From NCBI GenBank assembly GCA_963169105.1, contig OY720633.1, positions 142,210,700 through 142,274,699 on the forward strand: a stretch of 64,000 bases of DNA, read 5' to 3'. The notes beneath the pieces are model-generated. The model had not been told where the DNA came from, did not search any database, and was given only the letters and a program-made list of their open reading frames with translations. Positions 1 through 12,100 of this stretch are shown one piece after another (positions within the stretch are counted from its first letter, which is position 1; each line of letters begins with the position of its first letter). Origin of the DNA: Ceriagrion tenellum. Its lineage: Eukaryota; Arthropoda; Insecta; Odonata; Coenagrionidae. The translations under genes and the position numbers were made by a program.

Positions 1-124
1 TCAGCCATATTACTTAGCACCCACTTATTACTATAATAAAGTATGTACTTTTACAACAACTAATGAAAATATTCAAATGAAAAGCCATTTCTAAAGAAAA
101 CTTGACTTACGTAATCTTACTCAC

Positions 125-3100
125 CTCAAAATCTGGATTAGGTCCTGATGAAAGATCATATCCGAACACTCCTATTGTCATCAACCCCAAGAAATTCAAA
201 TGTTGGCATTTGTCGAGAATATGTTTTGCAAGAACATGGGCTTCATCAGGGGAACAGCCACTTTTCTCTTGAATAAAATAATAGTTCCATAAATTTATAT
301 CCAACCAAGTAAAACGGTATCTCCAATTTTTATCTATGAAATAAAGAAACATTTCCTACGAACTAACCCACAATTCATCCAAAATCAGTCCATTCAGGTC
401 ACATCCTCAGCTATCTAATTTTTCCAAAAGCTATCATCTGCTAAATTTATCTTAGCAACTGAGGGTGAGGCAAAAGTGAGAAGTTTGAGATACAGGGGAG
501 GAGAGAACCAATCTGATGCAGCCCCCATTCCTGCCTTCCAGCATCCTCCTCCTCTTGAGGTTCTGAGGTAAACCCATTGGCTTCTGAGAGCTACATTTTT
601 AAGCTTACTTGTTGCTGCCTTCTATCTTGTGATTCCTGATCCTACAAACAAGCATGAGCCCCAGACATGGTAAAAGCTCACCCTACCTTCTCCAAAAAAC
701 ATCTTCCACTCCCACAGTGACTCTTCCCATGGAAGAATTGAATTGAAAGAAGGCCCAGGATCTTCTGCAATAACTTGGGTCGCTAAGATAAATTTAACAG
801 AAAATAATTTGCACAACCATATTAAAACTACAGCCAAATTTCTAAGATTTATGAATTTACAGAGAAGTGAGATCCACCCTAACTGATTGAATCAACCTTC
901 TGAATGAAATAATTAGTGCCTCTACATTTGTATTACTTAAATGGCTTATTTTGTGTGCAATGAGAGAGAAATTTGACACAGAGAAGAGAAATCTGACTAA
1001 TTACTTCTATTGACACAACGCATGCTAGGAGATAAGTATCATCTTTTCTAAGATTTCAGAATACACAGATCTGGAATTTTGGGAAAATAAATTCCCTTAA
1101 AAATCAGAGGGTGAGAGAAGAGTTCAATTTTGATAATGCAATCATTTTTATAAATTAAAGAGAGGACTTACACAAACTTAAAGGTCCCATACATATGTGT
1201 ATCAAATTAATTTTTAATCAAAGATGAAATGTTGTCATCCATGAATCTTAACTAATATTTTACAAAATGAAGGAACATTTAGACCAAAATTTAGCAAAAA
1301 ATTATGGAAACAAGTTGAAGTTCCAAAAATGGCAAATTAGAAGCTAGTCAGATTTTTTAAGAGAGTGAAATAGAAACAAATATTAGCTTTCTCAATACAT
1401 ACCATACTTCACAGCAGACATGACACACCCCTTTTTTGTAGGGCATATTAAGGAAGCAAAAGAATTTCAACTGACCACCAAAAAGAGCAGAAATAAAAAA
1501 TCAGCAGTATAATACTTTTGTCCAGGAGCATCTATTTAAAGACAGGTTTTAATGGGGAAATATTTTTTTTTAATTGCTAATATGCATTACACATTTACCG
1601 AAAAGTTCCAACACGTATGCCATATTCTAAGTCGGAATTATACAATACACTTATAATAATAATCAGAGGTGAAGGCATCATACTGAATAAAGAATGGGGC
1701 AGAAGGAAGAAGTCAGTCAGGCATTACAGTGAGAGGATTCTGACATGAAGCAGAAGAGACAGCCTATGGACACCGTCATAATGTACATCTATAAGCTTAT
1801 GTGTAGCCATACAAAAGAAGATATGGAAGATTTGTGCGAGCAAATGGAAGAAGTCCTCGGCGTAGTGAAGGGGAAAGAGAACCTCATCACAATGGGAGAC
1901 AGGAACGCAGAGGTAGGAGAGGGAAAAGAGGGCACATAGGGTAGGAAACTTCCAGAAGAAAGTACAAAGAAAGAGCTACCTGCAAGTAAGCCAACCCACA
2001 TTCGACATTAGACAGGAAAATTACAAAAAAAACCGTGAATCTTTAATGCCATCCTCACCAGCCCCTGAAGAGTATGTTCAGAAAAGAGACTAGGGCCAAA
2101 ATGGCCAACTACTTAAAGTGACCAGTCAATAACGGTACAACTACCCTGCAGTGTCCCAAGGGATAATTCATCAGAAGCAAGTATCAAAGGAGGACGTTGA
2201 AATGTAGAATGGTGCAATGGACAAAAGTAATGATCCTAGTAATACATCCACTTCCCTGAGACTCCAAATGGGAGATGTAGTACAGAATCAACCACAAGGA
2301 CAACCATAACTGATGTTGGATTAGAAAACCGTAAGCTGATATGGCAAGATACTGACAACCAGTTTGCTTTCAAGTTAATTTGGGGGAATAAAAGATCAAA
2401 CAAGTAGGAGCAGGACATCATGGTACTTAAAACCCAGAGGAAAAACCAAGAAAAATATTTGCGGAACAAAGAGAAAGTGAAGGTGAGAAATTATTTGTTT
2501 ATCTCATTTATAGCTTGAAACATTATCACAATTTTGTGAATTGATGCCATATATTCCATTAATTGCAGAATTATATACTAATGTACACAGTAATTTAATA
2601 GTCATTATTTAGATTGTTGGCATAGTTTTTTTGTTAAATTGATAATTCATTTTCACTTTTTGTGTTCATTTGTTTTCTTATGCATGTTTGTTGTTTTATT
2701 ATAGATATATAGCCATAAGTCATTTAATCATTGTAATCCTTATGAGAGTTCTTTAATTCTAATTAATGTAAGTATTTTTTTCTTACACAGCAGTTTCCTT
2801 CAGAACAATATAATTTTGTTCAATTCAATTCAAGGTGATACAGAGCACGTGAGTGATAAGATAAAACTTGTTGAGACTGAGTCAATGAACTAAGGAATAA
2901 TCCAGGAATAACGACCTCCTAACTTAGAGAGGCAGGCATAGATGTATGAGCAAATAAGATGTATATGTATACAATCAGATGGGAGGAAATAGTAGGTACC
3001 ATACCTGTGAGCAAGCACTAGGTAGTACTACAGAGTAGGAAGGTTTGAGACAAGAGATGGTGGGAGATGGAAAATTATGACAGAGAAATGAGAATTGATC

Positions 3101-5560
3101 ATGGCTAGAAAACTGCAAGAACACAAGAAAAATACCAATTGATTCTAATGGTTCTGTCATCATTCTTTTCCTAGTTATATTAGGATGACAGCAGGAGAGG
3201 CAAGATCCAGACACTTCAGTATTATTGTTTGGCATAGATTCAAGTGGTGTTTAAAACTCACATACTTTGGGGCAGATACAGACTCACACCACAACTTAAT
3301 AGTAATGAAATGGCTCAGATTTAAAAAAAACATAAGACAAGGTAGGGGGTAAGACAATGGAATACAGAGGCATCAGGGGGTGATAGAGGTAAAAACGGGT
3401 AGGAGAAGAACTGATAAGATGAGCGAGATTCACAGATAACCAAGCGATAGTAAGCCTGTCTGCCTAAGGACTGCAGTAAAGGAGTCAGAGGTTATAGTTA
3501 CAGTTTGAAAGTTAAGGATGAAGATAAATCATAAAAAGACAGAGATTTTCTAGAAGTAGAACAGCATGCCTGAATGCAAGGGTGGGAGGGCATAAAATAG
3601 AGCCGGTGGAAAAGTTAATGTGCCTTGGTAGAACTTTGGACCAATAAGACTTTAGTGGATGGGACATCAGATGTTGAAAAGCCCTTGCTGAGGAAACAGT
3701 ATCAAAAAGAATGAAACTGATAAGAGGGGGGGGGCTGAGGAGAGAGATAAAGATATCATTGGCAAAGGTTCTGATACTGAGCGGCACTACGTGAGTTGGG
3801 AACTTGTCAATACAGGATATACGTATACTGGATGCAATTGAGACATGGGGTCGGAGAAGACTGGAGAGGGAGAGCTGGGTAGTGAGGAAGACGAATGAGG
3901 TGAGAACATGTTGGAGAGGTAGGTAGAAGGGAGAATGCTGGGGAAACAGGGAAGAGGAAGAGAGTGGATTAAAAATTTGTTGGCACATGAGGATGGACAC
4001 AAGGAAATAGGAACTCAAGAGGCACCATGACAAGTGATGCAAGGGAAAGTGAAAAGACGTGTCAGAAATGGCAATGTTAGGATAAGGGTTACCCAAAACC
4101 TAATGAATCAGCATGCAGATCACCAATAATGATGGTCTTCCATTGAAACATTTACATCAAGGATAGCTGTTGGCAAATAAGTCCCCATACTGATTAATTA
4201 CTACCACCATTTATGGTTGAAAGAGTAGAGATTAATAGCTCAATTTACACCCAACTACAAATGAGAAGCTAGATTATGTTAAAATGTAAATGAAGGGCAG
4301 CTGTCTGGTCTCAAACTTGCGTTTATTTAACATCACACCACTTCTGTTTGATAGGAAAAAACGACTTTATCACCCACCTATATTTCATTTGGTCAAGCAA
4401 CCTATGTAATAACAAATAATGTGTACGAGGGCTCTTAAAGTAAATTTTTACAAGAATGAATACTCTCACTTAACCACTTTAAATATTGTAAGTATCTTAC
4501 CTTCTTCTCCACTAGTATTAACTTGGACCATTACATTTAGAAGATCTTTCTGACCAAGTTTTCCATATTGATCATTTATTGAGCTCGCCAACTTCTCAGT
4601 ATCGACAGTTTCAATCACATATAACCCTGGTACATTTACGACTTTATTCACTTTATTACGTTGCAAATGTCCAATGAAATGCCATCGGATATCTTCACAC
4701 TTCTCAAGAATCTAATCCATGTAACGGAAAGAACAAAGTCAATGAGTTGGGTAGTGTGTTTATTTTGATAATTAAACGTCAATTATTGGCATGATTCTCA
4801 CCTCAGGATCGTTAGCTTTTTCCACCAGCTCTTGAACATAGTTTTCACCGAAGTTTCTCTGCCCAGCGTTGTACGCGGCTATAATAAGTTCTTTTGGTTT
4901 CGTTTTACTGACAGCAACAAGACGAGGATCGAAACTACTGAGTTCCTAAGAAAATAAAGAGATGATAATATTTCATGAATATGTGACGAGTGAAAAATCT
5001 TGCATATCACATGCCATTTACGCAAGGACATTAATCAACACTTCCATCAAAACAACTCTCCACTTCATATGTGCACATATTTTCTCCGCCTTTCCAAAGA
5101 TAAATTTAAAAACGACACGCTAAAGAGAAAGTGTAAACTTTCTGAAGAATATTCGTCGAGACTTAATGAAACGCTTTCCACTTAAAGTTTCGTTGATTGC
5201 AATAATCAAGGGGTCGGGTCATTGGGAAGTAAAACTTCCAAAGGCTTCTCCACTTGTACATGTTTATAATAAAATAGCTACAGCTATAAACTATCTTAGA
5301 ATAATTTAACATTTCACTAAAGAGACTACTGAGGAGAAAATACGTGGAATCATGACATCCTCTTCAGTGCTACAACTTACTGCGCATGTAGCCTATATCC
5401 ATATAAATAAGTAAAAACGAAGAAGAATGTTATTTCGACATAAATCTCATCTTAATGGGCTACTGACCTGTGGTCTCCTTTTGCATGCATCCTGTATTCT
5501 GTCAAGAACCGATCGCAAGCACTTCACCACTTCTGCCTCCGTCATGGCTCGTCGAATCAT
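125..5560 (-). CDS. PLPBP: PLPBP/PROSC pyridoxal phosphate homeostasis protein, C-terminus beyond the left edge
   Basis: Single-domain, fold-III PLP-binding protein of the YggS/PROSC family. It binds PLP without known catalysis and buffers free PLP in cytosol and mitochondria. Coding exons on the minus strand are 5468-5560, 4802-4945, 4501-4711 and 125-267. All junctions are GT-AG and the phases agree (0, 0, 1, 0). The 197 codons seen include VAVSKTKP, with the PLP-linking lysine (about K45), then NFGENYVQEL, WHFIGHLQRNKVNK, VQVNTSGEE and LMTIGVFGYDLSSGPNPDF, all family signatures. Vertebrate members have about 275 residues, so roughly the last 75 lie left of position 1. Two in-frame ATGs exist, at 5560 and 5545. 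The upstream one follows an in-frame TGA and gives MIRRA before MTEAE. The gene is head-to-head with UBLCP1. The 4.2-kb intron 268-4500 holds a LINE remnant. Identity is secure; the true start is open. Confidence 0.93.
268..1689. other. PLPBP intron, no gene seen
   Basis: Intronic sequence between the last visible PLPBP exon and the LINE remnant. AT-rich, no coding signature, no clear repeat recognised. Confidence 0.5.
1690..4090 (+). pseudogene. Heavily decayed RTE-like LINE in the PLPBP intron
   Basis: Plus-strand pieces follow the order of an RTE-type non-LTR retrotransposon. An endonuclease stretch at about 1745-1939 (YIYKLMCSHTKEDME, GKENLITMGDRNAEVGEGKEG) resembles the better copy at 32214-32660. 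Reverse transcriptase debris follows: an IRQG-like start near 3330, a degraded active-site box reading RFTDNQAIV near 3430 (expected RFADD), MKINHKK near 3515, and a late RTNEV segment near 3890. Many stops and frameshifts are present. It lies antisense to the host gene. The ends are not defined. Confidence 0.65.
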
Positions 5561-6188
5561 TCAAAGTCATTCGAAATATATTTCATAAGACGAAAGCAGA
5601 CGATAGCTTCTAAACTCAGAAAACAATTTATGCTGACAGCAGAATGAAAAATTGTTCGTCGCACTAGCAGTAAAAATATCAGACGCATGGAGTAAAAAAA
5701 ATAAAACTCATTAACCTTGAGATGCTGGGGTATTATGGCATCACAATATCACGCAAATTAGCAATAAATTGGAACTCTCATTCTTAATTTTTCGCGCCAT
5801 ACACGTTATATTTCGATTTACATTTCTAAATTTGCATATTATCTAATTTTTAAATGTTAAAGAAAATTGTTAAATTAAGCGCCACCAAGGTAAGCATCCA
5901 TTTTTTGTTGCATTAAACAACTGAAGTTAGAAAATAAATTTCAAATATCGCGAGTCAGTTGCTTGTTTCGCTTGTTTGTGTTTTGGATTTGATCATGGAC
6001 TTGATCGTGGGATGAGCACTTTCAGCGTTACTGTGAATCTCTTTTAATGATTATTATTTCTTTCCTGTGAAAATCTGTGATTTTTCATACTGGAATACCA
6101 GTCAGGTATACCTACTTTCCCAGATTTCTCCTTTCACTCGATGACAAACTCCTTCGGTTGTAAAATATTGAAAATATTTTTCCAGGCC
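5561..6188. promoter_or_regulatory. Putative bidirectional promoter between PLPBP and UBLCP1
   Basis: This is the only space between the two divergent start codons, so both promoters must lie here unless either gene has a distant non-coding first exon. I see no convincing TATA box. A possible UBLCP1 5'-UTR intron runs from the donor GTCAG|GTATAC (intron from 6106) to the acceptor TTTTTCCAG ending at 6185, just before GCCATGG. The interval is otherwise AT-rich and featureless. This is inference from gene layout. Confidence 0.5.
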
Positions 6189-9100
6189 ATGGAGGAGAAG
6201 AAACTTATCGTAAAATGGAGCGGGAAAGAGTACGAGCTTTGCAATCTTTCTGATTCAGATTCTGTTTTAACCTTGAAGGAGGCCATTCACAAAGAAACCG
6301 GCGTTCGGCCTGAAAGACAAAAGTTGCTGAATTTGAAATATAAAGGCAGGTCGTTGGAACTCAATATTTTTATGTCGTCGGCGGCGGATGTAAATTTGTT
6401 AATTGGGTAAGACTGGCATTCCTTCCTCTAGGAAAGGCTCCTGACGATGATTGCCAACTATCTCTATTGAAGCTGAAGCCTGGATTTAAAATCATGATGA
6501 TGGGATCCTTGGAAGAAGATATTGCTGATGCAAGTAGTCCTCCAGATGATATACCCGAGGTTGTGAATGACTTAGATATAGAAGAGGATGAAGTGGCTAT
6601 TGAAAACAGGGAGGAGTATTTGGCCAAGGTATCACATTCTCTTGCATATTTGGCATATCCATAAGGCCGTAGCGTAAGAGTTATTCTGCTCTACTCAATG
6701 ATCTATTTTGCATTTGTTGCAGATTGAACGACGAATTAGGGAATATAAAATCAAAATGATCAATGAACCCAGGCCAGGGAAAAAACTACTTGTTTTGGAT
6801 ATTGACTACACTTTATTTGATCATAGATCTTCTGCTGAGTCAGGCTATGAATTGATGAGGCCATATCTACACGAATTTCTAACCTCAGCGTATGAGGTGA
6901 TATGATAATAAATTTTGTAGCTATTAGAAGTGCCTCAATATTTTTTTCTAAAACTATCAATTTTTTTCAGGATTATGATATTGTTATATGGTCTGCCACA
7001 AGCATGAAGTGGATAGAAGAAAAAATGAAGTTATTGGGAGTCTCAACTCATTCAGATTATAAAATTATGTTTCACTTGGATAGTTTGGCTATGATCTCAA
7101 TACATACCCCAAAATACGGCGTTTTTGACGTAAGTCTTAATTTGCATTTAAATAATGAACTTTTCTTTAACCATCCACTAGTTCTCCATCTCAGCATAGA
7201 TTTCACCCTTCATACCAATGAGTATGAATTAGATTTTGCATGCTGTTTTATTTACCCACCTTCATTTGATCACTCATTACCCATGGAAGGCCTCACAGTT
7301 TTTGTCATGAATTACACAGATTTTATAATTCATATTGTGTGTGAGTCCACTATGGAAGCTCTGTTCCTATTGTCATAATGCTTATCTTAAAGAATTCAAC
7401 ATTCCTCAATCCATCCAGTAATCGTTTTTGGATATTTCCTATGTAATCCATTGTGTAGAATGTTTACTAGGCAAAGCTCTTTTGCCTGCATCTATCCTTT
7501 TGACATCTATCTATTGTCAAAAATGAGGTGCCTCATTGAATTATAAACAAGCTCATATCTCTTGTTGTTTGCTGCTAATCGTCTTGTACTGGGAAGAGCA
7601 CTGCACCTACCTAGGAAGAGAATTGCAACAAACACTTTCTCTTCCTAAGGTGTTATATTTGATTAACACATTTGCAGAACTGGGTATAGCTATTTGATTT
7701 CAGCACTGGATGAGAGATGACTTCTTTGACATAAGAGTTCAAGATATATGGTGGGGGACACTTCACAAAATGAGGAGTAGTCAGGATTAGGGAGAATTTA
7801 GTTCATGAACTGTAATGTCTTCATCATCCCAAATGGTCACTTCCTGAATAAGTCCTTGCTCACCACATACTTGGGTACTTTCCGGTTTCTCGTGAGGCAC
7901 GTCAGTTGCTGCATGTCCACCATTTTGAAAATCAAACACAGCTTAGCCAAGCGTGGTATAGAGATGGGAGGCTGAAAGAATGCTAAGAATTTGGCTGTCT
8001 TTTCGAAGTATCTCAAGTTGCGAGTTCATGGCTAATTGCAGCAGTCTTGGTGGTTTCCCTTTTGCTAACTCTCCCCCTCCTCATTCAGAAGCTCTGTCTC
8101 CTGCTCTCCAGAAGTAATACTCTTTTACATTCAGGCCCCCTTGTCCTTCTAATCTTGGTGAGGGTGTCTGTCGGAAGTCCAAAATGGGTACATGCCTCAG
8201 GAAGAATGACTGGGTGCCTAAGTCATCAGTGTGATGGTGAACTCAGATATGACTGAACTAGCTATATTTTCATTGTGTACAGCGATGAAATGCATATTAT
8301 ATAAAACTTGAACGTTTGTGTAATATAAAGTGTGAAAAATACGATGTTCAAGTTTTATTTAATATGTCACTTTTTCACCATGTATCGCCTGACTGGATCC
8401 AACTTATAATGAAATGTGTGCTATGCTCTTTATATCTTATACTATTAAACGGCAATTCTTGTATATATGTTTATATATCGGTATTTCGGTCAGTCTGGTA
8501 CAAGGAATCCATTGGACTATAGGCCTCAGGGCTGTGAAGGACCCAAGGCCCCCAAAATGGGCCCATATTTTACTCCAGAATCAATGCAGAGGTTTCTTTT
8601 TTAAATTACTTTCAATCAAGATGTAGGGTTTAAATTTTCACTTTTGGATGGCAGAAAGAATGAAGTATTTAATTCTTGCAATCAAGTTTGTTATGAACAT
8701 CATTTTTGCTTAAAAATTATGTTTTCAATGACAAAATTGCAAATTTTTCACTGATTTCAATAATTGCATTCTTCTTGTTTTCCTTGGCAACCTGAGTAAT
8801 AGCTAAAAACGGGAAAAATCCATGGCATTTTAAACCTTATCTTATAAATGAGCACATGGGTGCATGGGTATGTGAACATTTTCACGAAAACTATGGAACC
8901 TATTCTTCTGAGAGTGGGTTTTTAGGGCAGGAATCCATTGGGCCAAATTTACTACCATGAAAGCGCTGCTGGCTTAGCAATTACCAATTACATAGGGATT
9001 TATTTGCCATGGACATATGTATTTATATGAAAAGGGGCTATTTTCTCAATAATACTATCATGGCAATGGTCTATTATGTAAACAACTAATAGTGATACCA

Positions 9101-12100
9101 GCGTTTATAACAAAAGTACATACACCTACTCTCGTGGAGGTTTTCCCTGTCAGTTCTTCATAAAGTAAGAACTGACTATTTATATATCTTATTATATTAA
9201 ATGAGCAATTCTTGTATATAAGGATGTACATTTATTTATATCGGTATGTAAATATCTTCTTGAAAACTACCGAACCGGTTCTCTAAAAAATCGATGTAGA
9301 GGGGTTTTTGGTTATGAGTAACGTATTGGACTATAGGCCTCAGGGCTCAAAGACGCTGTGGGCCACAAAATGGTCCCCTATTTTACTCGGAATCAATGCA
9401 AGGGTTTTGTTTTTTGCTTCATTTAATTAATTGCAATTGAGATGAAGGGTGTTTGCGAGAAATTTTCCATTATACTATTTCATTTCAGTTTAATAGTCTA
9501 CGGTAAACTTAGAGTGGTATCATGGCCGCGGGCATTAAAACACTAACCATTTAATTTTGTGGCCATCAAATTTAGACCTAATGGTGTACGATCGAGTCCC
9601 TGCAGTGGTAGTTTTTTCCGGTCGAATATGACTGAGAAACTACAAAAGATGCCTTACTCTGCACGTGTATGAGAGTAACTACAGCTTTTTTTTGTTCTTT
9701 AACCTGTTTCCTGGATTTTCAACAAATCCTTTAGGGAGAGTGTTGTAGTAGTCAATTATGGGATTCTGTACTTAGCCCGGGAAGAAACTCACAGGCGGAG
9801 GAAGTGTCATACTTTTACTGAAGAGTAGAACTGAGTACGCTCTGATTTTGAAATCCAAGGATACTTTTTGGGGAAGGCATAGCTCTGATGGGTCTTGGGA
9901 CTTTCTTATTGTTAGCTAGAGCCAACCAATGTGAACTTTTAGACCTATCAAAGCACCTTTTCAATATGGCTATTGTGTGTAGTATCTTGAAATTTGAAAC
10001 GACACTGTGATTGAAAGGTTGGATGAGTTGCCTATCAAAACAGTGTGGCCTTTTTGCACATAATGGCCCCCAAAACAGTATTGCCATCCAATGATGATGA
10101 TGAGTTTTTGATTCATCCAAATTCAAAGTAGCCTTGAAACTTTTGACTGCCAACAAAATCTGAGACAACTGATAAAAATTGAGATAAATTTTTTTGCAGA
10201 AAAATTAATGAAAACTGATACAATCAAACTGGAAGAAAGCCTAGGTATTGTTGTAATTGTAACATATGGGTCATACCTTGATATGCACATAGTGTGTAAT
10301 ATTCCTCAGAGAGCATTTATTGAGCTAAACATTAAATATTCCTCTGTGCTCCATGAGAAACTTTTGCTTTTATAAGGGCTCTGTAGCTGGAAAAGTTTGG
10401 CTACTGCTATCTGAGATAAGTTCCTTGCTGTAAACTAGAATTGGATGTCCACCTCAGTTGGCATAAAAGAAAGTGAGATTTTTGCTGTGAAAAGTCATTT
10501 TAGTCCAGGCAAATGATTTTTTAAGAATTTCACCCTTTCCTTTACTCCCACATAGTGCGACACCCTTCGAAGTCCTGCCATGCTGAATGTTTTTCCGATT
10601 GCCTATTCAAAATGATTCTTGGCTAATAGGTTGATTCGTGGCAGAAACATTTAACTGAATGGAAGGAACTTACCAAGAACATCACTATGAAGCCAATGAT
10701 ATTACTTCCTTAGCAAGAGTAATATTGGCAATTCAAATTTCGTCTTGACCTTCCAGTTGCCTTAGCTATTATTCAACCCATTTACTTCAAAGAATTACAA
10801 ATAACACTCGGTGGAATGTAATGTGACTTTGTGTGAATTTTGTTGGGTGGGTGCTAGTTTGATTTCGCTTGGTGCCAATGGACTTTCAGTTGAAACTTAA
10901 CCCTTGAGTGCGGCATGACGTGATGTCATATTATGGTTGTCTTTACGCTGGTGCTGATGACGTAACATCACATCATCAGAACCAGCGTAAAAACACTATG
11001 ATGTGATATCGTGTCTTGCCGCACTCAGAGGGTTAGAGGTTGTAATTAATGAAGGAGCATCATATTCCTTTAAAGTATGAGTCAGAGGTATGCTATAATA
11101 AACATAATAATATTAAAATTTTATTCAATCTTGTAAAAAAAATTATTTAATCTTTGTACACATTGCCACATAGTCCCATTTTTTTCCATGCACTTGATGA
11201 ATGAGCTTGCTATCTGGCTAGTTTTATTGGCCACTTGGCATATTTAATTTCAATATTTTGCAGTATGCAGAAATGTTCATTTGCCAAACAACAGCTCCAT
11301 TTCATCAATCTTGTGAATGTTTGGGAATAACACAATGATAGTTACTACACACAATTTTTCCCGGCCGAAGCATGAAATAATTTTGACAAAAAAGTTATGT
11401 GGAATTTCATGAAAAACACACTTCAAAGCTCTTTAATACCATTGCACTGTTAGGAATATACAATCGGTGCCATGTGTCCTAGGTTGGTGATGAATCTCTT
11501 TTTTTTCACTACTTAATAGAAATTGTTAAACACCTTTTAAAGTTTGGAGTCAGAAAACTAGTAGATTCTCAAGACAGATAGAAGTAAAGTCAGCAGCATA
11601 ATTAAATGAGGGAAGTTGAGCCCTAACTTGAGCAGTAGCAATAGCTGAAATTCAGAGGTGACTGGTGCCATTACTAGAGATGGGTGAATTACCTTAATTT
11701 TTGAAAATCATTGAAATTTTCCTGTAATTTTTAATTTTCTGCAATGTATAGCTATTAGAGGATTTAATGGGAAACCCAATAGCAAAAGCAATAGTTAAAG
11801 GCATTTAAATCATTGTTATTGATACATTAATGCATTAGAAATAAAGAAAAGTTAAAAACAAACACTGCCGCCCTCTCGCAATTCTATTTTTTTTTTATTG
11901 AGAAATTTTCTGTCAAACCATTGAAAAATGATATCCCCACAAATATTCCATTAGTAAAAATATTCCACAAATGAGTTGGACATGCCTTTAGTTCAAGTAT
12001 TACGTAAGACGATTTATGCCATTTTTGACCCCTCCCCCTATATAAGACAATGTAAGATTTTCCCAACCCCACCCTCCCTCTCAGTCTTACATGAGACGTT

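Noticed and set aside
3512..4096. 194-codon open frame on the minus strand, the longest in its region
   Set aside because: Low-complexity Ser/Leu/Phe/His composition, antisense to purine-rich decayed LINE sequence; no family resemblance.
6348..6408. Canonical GT donors for the first UBLCP1 coding intron (CAG|GTCGTT, GAT|GTAAAT, TTGG|GTAAGA)
   Set aside because: CAG|GTCGTT and TTGG|GTAAGA give the wrong frame at the acceptor. GAT|GTAAAT works only with a weak acceptor inside the exon and inserts about 15 residues not seen in the family.
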